DNA of 64,000 nt, from contig CM048846.1 in assembly GCA_026545225.1 (NCBI GenBank), positions 39,629,501 through 39,693,500 of the forward strand, in the 5' to 3' direction. Each line of letters starts with the position of its first letter. Within the stretch, counting starts at the first letter, position 1. Positions 34,916 to 47,390 of the stretch are shown here, piece by piece. The stretch comes from Cornus controversa. Its lineage: Eukaryota > Streptophyta > Magnoliopsida > Cornales > Cornaceae. A program made the translations under genes and the position numbers. The notes under the pieces were generated by a model, which saw only the letters and a list, made by a program, of their open reading frames with translations, ran no database searches and was not told where the DNA came from.

Positions 34916-35690
34916 GGACAACCTCTCCAAGCTTCAGGCACTCCTCATAGAAGAGGGCATACTGGCATAGTCCACTAAGCCCTGAAAAGGCCAAGGAACA
35001 TATCCCACCAATCTTGCGCCACCAGGCAATGGAGAAGAAGATGATCCACCGACTCCTCATCCCTTTTACACATAAGACACTGGTTAACTAGGATCTGCCC
35101 CCTCTTCCTCAAGTCAATCATAAGAATTCGGCCCTAAACCGTTGTCCAAACAAAAGAAGCCACCTTCAGAGGTACCTTCGTGCACCACACTACTTTCCAA
35201 GGAAAATGAGGCACCTAAGCACTCACCAATCTTGAATTGAAGAAGCGCACCCCGAATCTTCCCTGAGAAGAGGGAGTCCAAATTCACTCATGAATCTCCG
35301 TGACCTCTATCCTTTAATGATAAAGCATAGCTAACAGATCAAAAATGTCCTCCAGCTCCCAATCCCGAAAATGCCTCGTGAACTGCACATTCCATGTCAG
35401 TCCTCCGTTATCAAGATGATAGCAGTCAACAATCATGACATGTCTGTCAGTCACAATCCTGAAGAGCCTCGGATAAGTGCAAGCAAGAGTACGATCCCTG
35501 CACCATAGATCCTCCCACAACCTTACAAACCTATCATCCCTCACCTTGAATCGTATGTGTTTTGAAAAATCATCCCAACCCTTCCGGATGAATTTCCAAA
35601 CCCCAACTCCAGCCGGGCTTCTCATCTCCAAAGGACACCACCCACCCCTCTCCTCTCCAAACTTCAAACATATGACCCTCCTCTAGTTGA
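34718..35690 (-). pseudogene. L1 LINE ORF2 C-terminal region, split by LARD-2
   Basis: The minus strand reads KFGEERGGWCPLEMRSPAGV, GVWKFIRKGWDDFSKHIRFK, VRDDRFVRLWEDLWCRDRTL, then ELEDIFDLLAML, and after a gap the zinc-binding RVT region (ILIDLRKRGQILVNQCLMCK, EESVDHLLLHCLVAQDWW) and AWRAVPLCLWCSLWKKRNRR. This is the C-terminal quarter of plant L1 ORF2p. The RT and endonuclease are missing (5' truncation at about 35690, the common fate of LINEs). Stops and a frame change are present. The 3' end continues at 24534. A 99-base unit near the LARD-2 junction is duplicated in frame. Confidence 0.85.
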
Positions 35691-35779
35691 TGCATTCTTT
35701 ACTCATACTTCACCACATGACATCTACCCAACTCATGTAGATCAGGCTCTCATAAATATAAGGAAGTTTCTTTGCTAAG

Positions 35780-36047
35780 TGTGGAATTTTGGGTGTGCAA
35801 TAAGAGAAAATCTCAGATTGCATTTCCTTATTTATTAGTTTCCAAATAAAGAGAGGAAGATAATTAGTATCCAAATGTCCTTGATTTATGGCTTAGTTAC
35901 TTCCTAGAATCAAGGAGTTGAGTTACCTAATTGTGTGGGTATTCTCTCCTATTTATTCTGGTATTCTTGTCTATCCTAGAACAACGTTGTAAGAAGAATT
36001 TTCCCTCATATTTTTCTATAAAGAATTTTCTCTTATATTTTTCTATA
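35780..36047 (+). repeat. Copia-B 5' LTR
   Basis: Starts TGTGGAATTTTGGG and ends in TTTTTCTATA just before the primer site. It matches 22331-22652 with scattered differences and without the extra ~50-base repeat of that copy. Confidence 0.8.
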
Positions 36048-39000
36048 TGATATTAGAGCAGTCTCTGAACCTCCAAGAATTCTGATGATGGTCAAATACG
36101 GAATGGCCACTAATAAGGGCAGCACCTCCGACGCCTCTTCCGGCCCAGAACAGATTTCTTACAGCTGCCATGGCGGATCTGAAAGTCTCACGTTTCCAAT
36201 AACTAGACACAAACTGAACGAACATAATTACCTTCAATGGGCTCAATCGGTAATGATGTTCGTATCAGAGAAAGGAAAAGACGACTACCTCATAGGAGTT
36301 GCTGTAACCCCATGGAAGGAAGACCCAAAATTTTGAACCTAGAGATCTGAAAATAACATGGTAATGTCGTGGTTGACTAAGACCATGGACAATGAAATTG
36401 GGCAGAATTTCATGTTCTATGAAACTGCAAAAGAAGTCTGGGATGCAACGAAGGAGACGTACTCTGACAACGACAATACGGTAGAACTGTTAGAAATTAA
36501 AAACAGCCTCCATTGGATGTCTTCGAATAACTTGACTGGGATTGCCCTAGAGATGCAGCCAAATACAAGAAAATAGTCGAGAAGAAGAGAGTCTCAAAAT
36601 TCCTACTTGGTCTAAACAAAAACCATGATGAAGTCAAGGGGAGAGTGTTCGGGATGAGGCCTTTGCCCTCAATCCAGGAAGCTTTCTCAGAGGTGCGTCG
36701 AGAAGAAAGCAGAAAAAAGATCATGATGGGAAATCAAAGCATTCCAAGCGCTACAAATATTCCACAAAGTTCGGCTCTTGCAACTCGTGGAATGAATCCC
36801 ACCAGTGACAATCGAACCCGCAAAGGCAGGCCTTGGTGTGATCACTGTCGCAAGCCTAGACATACCAAAGAGACATGCTGAAAAATACATGGAAAGCCAG
36901 CCGACTGGAGACAAAATAGACCATCTCAAGAAAGATAAGGTCGTGGTCTGTCAACCACTATAAATGACCAACCAACAACCGAAGTTGCACCCTTCAGCAA
37001 AGAACAGATTGAGATGCTGCAAAAGATGTTCAGCCAACTTCAGTTAAATCCGACAGCACCAATCATCAGCACAGGTTCTGTAGCACAAAAAGGTACATTC
37101 CTAAGTACGCTTAGAGCCAAAACCAAGAATCAAACTTCATGGATTATTGACTCTGAAGCATCTAATCACATGATTGGGGATGCCTCCTTATTTCAAAAGT
37201 GCAACTCGTGTTCTGAAAAATACAAAGTGAGAATAACAGATGGTTCTCTATCTCTTTGGCTGTTATTGGGTCAATTAGCATCTCAAAAACCCTTGTATTA
37301 AGTTCGATGTTATTGGTTAATAGAGATATGAATTGTGTTGCTAAATTCTTTCTCGCTCATTGTGAATTTCAAGACTTGGATTTGGGAAGGATGATTGGTA
37401 ATGCTAAGGAAAATGAAGGGCTCTACCTCCTTAAGAGTGATAATCAACATGGAAAGCAATCTTGAAGTGCTCATAGTGCAGAGAGTTAGTCTGTTATAAA
37501 TTCCAATTCTGTTCCAGTTCCAATAATGAAAGTGCAATTATGTTGTGACGTTTTCGATTAGGTCACCCACGTTTCATGTGTCTTGAAAAGTTGTTTCCTT
37601 CTTTATTTATTAGAAAAAACTCAACGTCTTTCCAGTGTGAAATTTGTCAATTGTCCAAACATACTCGAAATACTTATCCAATTCAACCATACAACGAATC
37701 ACAACCATTCTCAGTTATACATAGCGATATTTGGGGACTCTCTCGAGTCAATAGTATTGCAGGAACCCGATGGTTTATCTCTTTTGTTTATGATCATTCT
37801 AAAGTTACCTAGATGTTCCTTATGAAAGAAAAATCTGAGGCTGGACCAATCTTTAAAAAATTTCAGTCAATGATCCAAACTCAATTCCTAGCCAACGTTC
37901 AGATTTTCAAATGCCAAGGAATACTTTCATTCAATTCTTGGGGATTATCTCCTTGATCATAGGATAGTTCATCAGAGTTCTTGCATAAACACCCCCACAG
38001 CAAAATGGGATAGCTAAGAGGAAAAATCGACACCTATTAGAAGTTGCTCGTTCTGTCATGTTCACAAGTCATGTCCCAAAACATTTCTAGTGGGAAGCTA
38101 TCCTTACCGCTGCCTATCTCATAAATCGTATGCCTTTAAGAGTCTTGAAATTTCAAACTCTGTGCCAGGTACTCACTCAAGTCTATCCTCAGTCTAAACT
38201 CATCTCGTTCTTGCCACTAAAAGTCTTCGGTTGTTTAGCGTTTGTCCACATACCTCCACATCAGAGAAGCAAACTAGATCCCAAAGCCATAAAATGTCTA
38301 TTCCTTGGATAATCTCCTCACCAAAAAGGTTACAAATGTTACTCTCCCACTACTCGGAAGTTCTATAACTCAATGGATGTCACCTTATTTGAGAATCAAC
38401 CCTTCTACTCCAAAACTTATATTCAAGGGGAGAATTCTATAGTGCTAGAAGAATATCAATTTTGGTAAGATGTGGATACCCTATTTGTACCTTCCACCGA
38501 CTCAAGTTCATCTCCTCAGGTAACTCCACCACTCTTCAAATGTGACGATTCTAATCGAGTCAACACCCGAATCATCTGTTCATTCTAAACCCACTCAACA
38601 AAGTCCTCAAGTTCTGACCCAACAAAGAAAATTAAGGATATTTAAAAGGATTGTTTATTCAAGAAAGTAGAGCACTGCTTAAAGGGAAGTAGATCAACTC
38701 AGTTTTCCTGAACATAACCAAGCGTCTGCTCCAAATCTAGTCACTCCTACTCAAGGTAACACAAATTCTTATTCTAGTAATGATCTTGATATTCCTATTG
38801 CTCAAAGGAAAGATGTTAGGTCATGCACTCGACACCCGATCTCAAACTTTGTGACATATGAGAGACTGTCTCCCTCCTACCATGTTTTTACCTCAAATCT
38901 ATCCAGCATAGATGTTCCAAGCTGCATACAAGAGGCTCTAAAGCACCTTGAATGAAAGGAAGCAGTTGATGAAGAAATTCGGGTTCTTGAGAAGAATGGT

Positions 39001-39530
39001 ACTTGGGAACTCACAGAACTTCCCAAAGACAAGTAACCTGTGGGATGCAAGTGGATATTCAATGTTAAGTAAAAGGCAGATGGAAGTGTTGATCGATACA
39101 AGGCGAGACTGGTAGCCAAGGGATTTACTCAAACTTATGGGATTGATTATCAAGTTAAATACAGTGCGGGTACTTCTATCCTTGGCAGCCAATTTGGATT
39201 GGCCTCTACACCAACTTGATGTCAAGAATGCATTCCTTAATAGAGACTTGGAAGATGAAGTCTACATGGAGATTCCTCTTGGTTTTGAGGACTCAAGCAA
39301 TACCAACCTTGTTTGCAGACTAAGGAAATCTCTTTATGGCCTTAAACAGTCACCAAGGGCTTGGTTTGAGAGATTCACTATAGCGGTCAAGAAGCATGGA
39401 TACACTCAAGGCCAATCAGATCACACCTTGTTTATCAAAAAATCTCCTGAAGGAAAACTTACTATCCTCATTGTATATGTGGATGATTTTATATTGACAG
39501 GAGATCATGAAGAAGAGATAGAGAGAAAAA
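35780..39530 (+). mobile_element. Copia-B: 5' half of the Copia-A family
   Basis: Plus-strand parts: 5' LTR (35780-36047), an iMet-type primer site at about 36048, gag (36085-36880, ending in a zinc-knuckle-like WCDHCRKPRHTKETC), protease (about 37128-37200, WIIDS-ASNHM type), integrase (about 37560-38312, with CQLSKHTRNTYP, VIHSDIWG and LKVFGCLAFVH) and RT (38905-39525, to YVDDFILTGDHEEEI). RNase H and the 3' LTR are not seen; the sequence changes to unrelated DNA near 39530. The copy is broken, with ten or more breaks. No target duplication can be identified. Confidence 0.85.
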
Positions 39531-40126
39531 ATGATGTTCCATGATATAGAGGGAGATAATAGAAGACAAGAGGCATTTGAAAATTAACATTTCATTTGAT
39601 AAATTTTCCAAACACCTCCAGACTGAAAAATCGTAGACTTACGGGTCATCCCCTAGCTCTTATTGGCCATTTAAAAAGAAACCAAAACATACAAACAACC
39701 TCAATCATCTTTCAATAATTCATAGGGGAAAATATAGTAAGTCATCCAGTTTCTTGTATATTATTATAGTAGAATAGATGCAGAGCATGAGTGCCAATAA
39801 TTAAAACAAGGTTCACCGGTCTTTCACGGGCAAAAACTTATGCATGGCGAATATGAGCTGAGGTATCCATCAGCAGCATCACGAAAAATTTGCAAAATGA
39901 AACAAATAATCGTTTACTATTCATCCGGAATAGAAGCTGAAATGAATCACACAACTAATTATATCATAATGTCATCAAGAGTGAACAAACAAACGAACAA
40001 GAGAAGACATTGCGGATTGCGAGTATTCAATTTTGACTGAGTGTGTGATTTTAGTTGTATGATACACTATATATATATAATTATATATTTAATATATTCC
40101 CAGAAAAAAAAAACCCAATACCTGAC
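39531..40126. other. unassigned DNA, probably remnant of MOC1 intron 1
   Basis: It lies directly downstream (minus sense) of the MOC1 exon 1 donor site and has AT-rich, intron-like composition with a short TA tract (40068-40090). No MOC1 exon 2 sequence (the expected VFDTPH...-type continuation) is visible. A poly-T run follows the donor on the minus strand. The join with Copia-B at about 39530 has no visible signature. Confidence 0.45.
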
Positions 40127-40547
40127 CTGAGCATTATAGCCCGAATCGTCAGATTTCAAGAGCGCCAAGGCTCCAGATAGATCTGGGTCGATCCCATTCA
40201 TTGGTGGGTCGGAGGTGGGTTCTGTTAGTGGAAGGTGAAAGCATCTCCTGAGGGTCAGGGAAGGGGCACGTGAGAGAATCCAATGAGTTTTCTTTGAGCA
40301 GAACATCAGAAACCTTCTTCTTACTATTAGCCTTCTTCACTGGTACTTTCTGCTACAACTTGGGATGCTAATCAGCTCGACTAGTACTACTAGCTAGATT
40401 TGGGCATAAAGACGACGAGGACACGCAAAAACTCCTGCTAAATCTACCGGAACTAAAGCAAAGTGTTGCTCTTAATCTAGCACAAAGTGGGTTCATCAAA
40501 TTCAATTCTGAAGCTAGTGGCTGCCGCTCGATTTGGAGAACTTCCAT
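40127..40547 (-). pseudogene. MOC1: MOC1-like chloroplast Holliday-junction resolvase, exon 1, broken
   Basis: The minus strand starts MEVLQIERQPLASELNLMNP, a Ser- and Arg-rich stretch like a chloroplast transit peptide, then VSDVLLKENSLDSLTCPFPD, and in another frame GIDPDLSGALALLKSDDSGY. The last matches the first acidic motif of the RuvC-like nuclease domain in MOC1, the plastid resolvase that cuts four-way junctions during nucleoid segregation (family knowledge; recognised from memory). The exon ends at AATGCTCAG with a GTCAGG donor. Two in-frame stops after SSTSRAD and a frameshift between CPFPDP and GIDPD make it a pseudogene. No other exons were found; the family's full length is near 270 residues. 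Confidence 0.75.
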
Positions 40548-40607
40548 CAAAGTAGAGAACCGAGTTGAGAGACACAGAGAGTGTGCGTGTGCAGTTCACT
40601 GTAATCT

Positions 40608-40616
40608 GTATATATA
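40608..40616 (-). promoter_or_regulatory. TATA box upstream of the MOC1-like exon
   Basis: The minus strand reads CTATATATACAG about 60 bases before the ATG, followed by a CT-rich 5' UTR (CACTCTCTGTGTCTCTC). Placement and composition are those of a plant core promoter, so the fragment came with genomic promoter DNA and is not a processed copy. Confidence 0.6.
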
Positions 40617-40795
40617 GATACTGTATTCAAGAAATTCCAACCCAAGCCCGAACTTGAACGGTCAAGGGGTTTGAGATTTCTTGCCGGGAATTGGAAAATT
40701 AAAAATAAAAATTAGACTCCTTTGAGGGGGAAGAAAATCATCTCCATTTTGATTCTTTCCAATTCCTTCAGCTAAATACAATAAGTTGGGGCCGT

Positions 40796-41470
40796 TTGGT
40801 AACCGTTTATGTTTAGTGTTTATTGTTTATAAAAACAAAATTTTATGATAACCATGTTTGATAATTTTTGTTTTGTTTATTAATTGTCAAAACCCTTTTA
40901 AAACAACACTGTTCATAAGCCTTCAAATCTTAAACACCAAAATGATGTTTATTAAAAGAAAAAAACTTTTTTTTTTTTATCTAAAATGGTGATTAAATTA
41001 TTTTAATTAAAAATTAAAACTAAAAGTGAGAAAATGAAAAGAAAAAAAAATTATAAAAGACTATTGTTTGATACAACGATAAAAATATTAGAATTATCAA
41101 GTGTGGACAAAATTAAAGAAATAGTTATTTAGGGACACCTATGCTAAATAAAAAAAAAAAAACCTTATTTGATGAAAAAAAACAAATAAGTCTCAACCAT
41201 ATCCTTATGAAAGAAATAAGAATGGTATTTTGTACTCATATTATTCATTCATTTTCAGTGTTGAAAGAAAAATAGAAATAAAAAAAAATAAAAAAGAAAG
41301 TAGTAGCATAAGAAGTTCAAGAGAAAGAGTATGCCCTCCAAATTCCTATTATCAGTCCATACAAATTGAACCGAATAGAACCGTTCATTACGGTTCCAGT
41401 TCCGGCTCTAAATTTTAGGAACCATTCATTACGATTTCGGTTCCAAGCCTTGGAATAGGAACTGAAATCG

Positions 41471-41516
<46 letters not shown>

Positions 41517-42002
41517 ATAATATTTTGTTATGTAAAAAATTTTAAACAATGAAGTTATTATAACTATTATAAGGTTAAATATAATAACCGAATTGAACCC
41601 AATAACTAAAAAGAACCGAATCGTGTGCATCCCCCTACTTGTTAGAGCCTTCTGGGTTGTGGGTCATTCTAGATTTACAGTATTATTTGCAGTGTGTAGA
41701 TATATATGTAACCTAATATTATTTGTTTCTTTTTTATGCATATTTTTTGCTCTATTATTGTTGTATAGATTTGTTGTAGCATAAACTTGACTTTTTATGC
41801 AGTTTATTGTGTTGATTTTTTTTTAAAAATAAAAAACAGTTTAGGGTTAACAAACATGTTTTTCTGTTTATGATTTTTAAAATAAGCCAAACGTTTTTTC
41901 GTTATCAAATAATACTCATGTTTATAGATAAACAAAATTGTAACATAAACACTGTTTATATAAATACTTAAACAATAAACACTAAACATAAACGGTTACC
42001 AA
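40796..42002. mobile_element. non-autonomous TIR DNA transposon (~1.2 kb)
   Basis: A 34-base sequence starting TTGGTAACCGTTTATGTTTA at 40796-40829 recurs as an exact inverted copy at 41969-42002. The left end is preceded by GGGGCCG; the outermost bases on the right have diverged, so the exact ends and target duplication are not certain. The interior is AT-rich with a (TA)n run at 41479-41513 and no transposase. The GCCGTTTGGTA-type end resembles hAT-like plant MITEs, which is a tentative assignment. Confidence 0.65.
41479..41513. repeat. (TA)n microsatellite
   Basis: A simple run of alternating A and T inside the TIR element. Similar TA runs occur at 43979-44011 and in the LARD LTRs. Confidence 0.9.
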
Positions 42003-43976
42003 TTTACTTAACTTTGTTTGGTTAAACCGAATCAAGATAGAAAATAAAGAAAAAAATATAAAATTAAATAAATAAAGTGAATAAAAAGAAAATTATCTTT
42101 CCAACGTGCATTTAGTTAACATAAAAATTCAAGAAAGTTATGAAAAAATAATATTTCTTTTATTTGGATAGCATGAAATTGAAAAAAAAATAATTCTATC
42201 TACAAAAACTATTCTTATAATTTCAAATCCTAAAAAAAATTAAATGAATTTCTATTAGATGAATCTTCTTTATGCTCAATTATTTATATTCATTTTTAAA
42301 AAATAAATAGTAAAATGATGATGTATTAAAAATAATAAATATAATTATTTGTATTTATTTTAAAATTTGTTTAGTTTTAAAATAAAACTTCATAATATTT
42401 TTATTAGGTGGAACTCATTGGTGATTTAAACTTTATTTTTTTGTTAGATATATATGCACAGGTTTCAAGTTTATGTCATCAAAACTATAGAATTGGTTGG
42501 ATACCACAATGACAGAGAATGAAAAGGAAAAGACTACAAATATATATACCATAATTAAATAAAAAATAAAGTAGAAATAAAAAAGAGAGTTCCAAGTTAA
42601 ATAATAAAAGAAGAAAGACAACATATTATTGTTTTTCACAGTTATAATATATTACTATAAATTTTAAGTGCGAGAGAATGTGTTATACTAGAAAAGTTAC
42701 ACTGAAGAAGAAGAGTAAACAGAAACAATTAATGGGGCATAAATAGTAAAGTAAGATTTAAAGTCACACAAAACTAAAATTTCCTCGTGTTTTATACTAA
42801 AAATGTTTTGGAGAAAATATGGCAGTTATGGAATTCTACTTTCCTCAAAAATTTCACTTTCTTTCTAACCAAACTTTTAAAAAAATTAAATTTTCTTTTC
42901 TTCTCTTTTCTTTCCTTTCCTGCTACTTCTAGCTAACCAAACGGACCGTTACGGGTTGAAAAATATACCGTATTGAATATATATTGTATTAAAAAGGGAA
43001 AATACTTGTGTCAAGCCCATATCGTTAGAAGTTCGTAGGGAAAATACTTGTGTCAAGCCCATATCAGTTCAAAGTTCATACGGGATGTTTCTCAATAAAA
43101 TAATAATGACAACTTTTTAAAGAAGAAAAAGTCATACAGGTTATCAAAGAATGGGTCCCTTGTTTTTCTCTTCTCTGGCAATGGCAATAAAACAGTTGTT
43201 AATTTCTGAATCATCCCAAATCTTGATTGAGAACATAGGGTTGATATAAGAATCTTAAGATTTTTTTATTTTCTAATTTTAAATAAGGATCTTGAGATTT
43301 TTTTATCTTAATTTGACGTACAGGTTTAGGTTGTTCATCAAATAAAAACATAGTTTCTACAATGTGAGACCATATATATTATGTTGAAGAAAAAGTTCAT
43401 CCAACTTTCTCTTTATTCAAAGACGAATCAGATTTGAATTTGAATTTTATTATTATTATTATTATTATTATATTTGTGTGTATTTGTCATAAAATTTTTA
43501 GATCTGGAGATAGAGATACAAAAACCAGTGTGTTCATGGAGATGGGGAGAGAGAGTTTTAAAGAGAGACGTGTAGTTTAGAGAGAGATATAGATCCAGAA
43601 TACAATGCTCTAAAATCAGAAAATACAAAGTTTTAGATACAAAGGAAAAGAAAACTATGGTGGCTTTTGGATAAACTAGAGAAAAGAGACATGCTACTAG
43701 ATTTTTAATTTTTATTAGTTTTAAACTAGTGTCTAATTTTTATTGGTCCATATCCCTTGTAAGTAAGAACTCCTTGTATGGGCCGCATTGTCTGACAAAA
43801 AATATATTATATTTAGTATCTGAAATTTTTGGTTGTTGCCCTCTAAAAGTGTGGGGGAGTCCATCTCTAAAGTGCAATTTTCTCCAAATCTGCACTTTGA
43901 TCGTCCCTCATTAGCGGTTTGTTAAACTAAAAAAAACTCGAGAGAGTGAAGCGATGTGACCATGGCCCAAGTCCAG

Positions 43977-44014
<38 letters not shown>

Positions 44015-44949
44015 ATTATAAGCAATCGATGGAGCATAAAGTTCAAAATTAGGGCTTTAGGTTAATTTTCAAAGTCATCTTGTTTTGTTTTTTCTCCCTC
44101 AAGACCAAATAGATTTTATCATTTCAAAATCTTTGACATGGTTAGGTAGAACTTCAAGCTGCTATACCATTATAAAATAATAGATTAGGAGGTGCAGATA
44201 AGTATCATGATAGATTAACTTCCATTTTTATGTTATAAAATGGTATACTATTGTTGTTGTTATCGTATAGTTTTTCTTTTTTTCTTCTTATTTCATGGAT
44301 CCTTTTGGCTAAAAAACAATTACTATAACCAAATCCAGTCTTAGAAGGAAAGAAAATAAAAGTACCTTAGGCCAACATGCCTTTAAATACTAGTAAATTA
44401 AGAACACTATCCGATTGATGGGCATGAGGGAGACTCATTAGACAATTTTGATTTTTTTTTCTTTCAAATGTTGTTTTGGTGAATGTTTATAAGTTTAATG
44501 TCCTTAGATGGGATGTAATTTATTGAGTTTCATCTCTGTAATGAAGTAAATTGTCCCTTTTTTGTTTTCTAATATTTATGAAGCAATATGGCATCCAAAT
44601 AATTTTCTTTGTCATAGTACCAATAAAAGCTTGATCATTTTCTTTTGGCATTCATACCAAAAATTCTGAATTACATTTATGTTTGGGAGAACTAAATCGG
44701 TGGCTTGGATTAGAATTGGAATTGAAATTGAAGATAAAATAAATCAAACTTTCAACTGAATTTCTTCCAATTTCAATTCAAAGTCACAAATTCAGTTCCA
44801 ACCCAACATTACACTTTCTTTTTTTTTGCATTAATTTACATTTATTATCTTTGGTTGGATTCAGCATATGAATCTATCAAAAATAGGCTATCGAGACCTG
44901 ATAAACCTATTGCAGACACAAAGTGAGTAGTTTAAATTGTTAACCATCT
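42003..44949. other. AT-rich intergenic DNA
   Basis: About 3 kb, strongly AT-rich, with no credible gene on either strand. Minor features: a 42-base direct repeat (GGGAAAATACTTGTGTCAAG at 42996 and 43038), an (ATT)n run at 43447-43470, a (TA)n run at 43979-44011, and two similar AGGATCTTGAGATTTTTTTA-type words at about 43247 and 43287. A TAACCAAACGG word near 42943 with a TTTGGTTAAA word near 42017 could be ends of a decayed MITE, but the match is short. Confidence 0.5.
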
Positions 44950-45158
44950 ATATGTCCAGATAATCCAACAGCATTTACATCAATAGATAGAAGTCCCTTG
45001 TTACAAGAGGGTGGTGGTAAATAAATAGGTAATAGTGGGATATGATAGTGATAGTGGGATATTTTAGTGATAGTGAGATGTTACTATAGAAGGCACATTT
45101 ACAACAAGAGATATATTACACAAATGGGTCCCTCCCTCTTCTTGTTACAAGGTCCTCC

Positions 45159-45166
45159 TTATATAG
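45159..45166 (-). promoter_or_regulatory. 35S-like promoter TATA of EPRV-2
   Basis: The minus strand reads CTATATAAGGAGGACC. TATATAAGGA-type boxes mark the pregenomic RNA promoter of caulimoviruses (CaMV 35S has CTATATAAGGAAG). It sits after all coding parts, as expected for a circular genome opened near this point. Short TAGTGATAGTGGGAT repeats occur downstream at about 45035-45075. Activity is unknown. Confidence 0.55.
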
Positions 45167-45369
45167 AAAGAAAAGGGGACAATAAACTGTAGACATGTCT
45201 CGTTGAGTTAATGTGTACTTTTTGAATTTTTTGCCAAAAGGTACTATTCACTTTTTTGTCAAAATTGTTCATTATTTGTCGTCTTGTCCTCTGTCGTGTG
45301 TTAGATAGTTGTGTAGTCGGTTGGTGGAGGATTAAGCCGTTTTTAGTCTTCCATGGCATTGATGAGATT

Positions 45370-46990
45370 AAGGAGTTCATATTCATCTAATGGTGGAGAA
45401 GAAATTGGAATTTGTGCATATTGATCTTTGGAGAAATGGTCGTCAATTATTACATCATCTAAAATGTCTCTGGGAAGATCCATTTTAAATTCTACAATTT
45501 TTTGAGAAGTGCTTGAGCATCTATCATTTGTTTAACCGTAAACTCTAGGAAATCAGTGCTAAGATTTGTGACAAAAATTCGTATTCCATTTGTTATCATG
45601 AAAGGTGGACATGCACTTTCGAGAATTGCTTTAGCTGCTTCCTTTAGGTTAAGAATGCTTTTTGTTGCAATTGCAATGAGGCTCACTAGGTTAGCGAGTT
45701 CTAGAGAGTTAATCAATGGTTTTTGATCAAATTCACAATATTCAGTTACTTTTAGATACCAAATTTGATATGGCTAAAAGAACTTTGTTTTCTCATGCCA
45801 TCCGATTGTACTAGACAGATGGTGAGTGTTCTGTGACAAATCTAGTGTTGGGTAACTTTTAAAATCATGGATTTGATCATTGCTGGAAACCATGGATCTG
45901 GGTAATGTGACTGGATAATAACTCTGTTAGCTATTCCCCAATCAAGGATTTCTTCTGGCCAAAGAAGATGGGTTCCAAGGCCGAGTTTGGGTATATCATC
46001 AAATTTGTTGATGAACTCATGGTTTGAAAGATAAAAACCCTAGATTATAGAGATGTGATCTTCGACTAATGTATGAATTATTTTTAAAATATGATCAGGG
46101 AAAGTATTTCTTGCTTTTTCAAGAAAACAAATTCATTTGATTTTCTCATAGATGGGTGCTGAAAAATCATTATCAATTAGTTTTGCAAATTGCAAAAACC
46201 AACTGACTTTTGAGAGTGAAAATTCTTTTTCCCAATCAGTGTGTTTTACAATGTTAAGACAGACATTTTTGAATGAATCTATTTTTTTCGACTGATTAGC
46301 TATTTGTTTAGCTAGTGAGCTTAAAAATTGGTGAAATCCTTTTATTTTGATCAACAACATGGGATTTCCACACTCCATTAAGATTTTAATAAATTTTGAA
46401 AGGGATTCATGGGTTAAAGAAATTAGGAATAGTAGTATGGTCTATGATTTGAAAATAGGTTTTAGCGACTATTCCAACACTAGAAAAAGCTTGGTTAGCT
46501 TCATCAAAGGTGTCATAGGCCTTAAAACATGCTCCATAGTACCTGTTTACTTGAGCATAACATTCATTCCAGGTTGTGTAGAATCCTGGTTGAAATCTAG
46601 CGAAAATGACAAAATATTGGTTTATGGATGTCGGTGATGCATTTGTAGGGGTCGAGCAACGTTTTTAGTGATCGTGACTCAATCTGACTTTTGTGGCTAC
46701 TTTCCTTTGTCTTTATCCATCTATATAGGATTAAGTAGACGGGTCAGAATAATTCCTGCTAAGAAAATCTGCAAGGAAATTATTAGTTCCTTTGAGATGC
46801 TCTATTTCAAAAAAGTGAAGGAAAATCACATTATACTATTTAAGGCGACGACCCTCTAAACAATATCTTTTATTTATAAGAAAATCTTTAACAGATTGAT
46901 TATTCGTTCTAATAATAAAATTTTTCGGAGCCAAATAAATATGAAAATGTTTTAAAGCTAACTTTATAGCTAAAAGTTCTTTTTCAAAAA
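45370..46990 (-). pseudogene. EPRV-2 region downstream of RNase H
   Basis: Disrupted minus-strand reading stretches, such as FHQFLSSLAKQIANQSKKID (46133-46378) and SLIAIATKSILNLKEAAKAI (45492-45716). They look helical and follow the polymerase, where several caulimovirids encode a transactivator or inclusion-body protein. No motif proves that identity, so it is only a positional suggestion. Confidence 0.4.
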
Positions 46991-47003
46991 TAATATAATT
47001 CTG

Positions 47004-47390
47004 CTAATTTGTTTTAAACTTTATAGAATTATATTCACAAATTAACTCTTCTTTTTGTAGTTTTTTGGGAATTGGTTTTTTATGAAGACGAATCAAATGA
47101 TGTAGTTTTTCAGGTAAATCTGGCCATACGTCTTTTCGTATTGCTTTTAAGACACATCCCCAACATAAATCTGATGCATCTATTTCAAGGATTAGTTTAT
47201 CTCCTGTTTGTGGAAAATAAACATCTGGAATATTCGTCAAATCTTGTTTGATTTGTTGAATAATAAGACTATCTTCTTTAGTCTATTCAAAAGCCTTCTA
47301 TTTTTTGAAGCTTTTGAAGTAAGGGGATCTCCTTCTCGAAGATATTTTTAATAAAAGTACGCCCATAATTTAAAAGTCCTAAAAAACTTT
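47004..47390 (-). pseudogene. EPRV-2 RNase H part
   Basis: The minus strand reads DKLILEIDASDLCWGCVLKA and ELICEYNSIKFK, the RNase H1 start (first Asp in a -E-x-D-A-S-D- context) and the conserved -C-x-Y-x-S- helix of caulimovirids. AT-rich fossil sequence with the remaining RNase H continues below 47000. Confidence 0.75.

Noticed and set aside
42013-42955. Possible MITE with TTTGGTTA / TAACCAAA ends
   Set aside because: Only ~8-10 bases match, and no duplication or longer inverted repeat was found.
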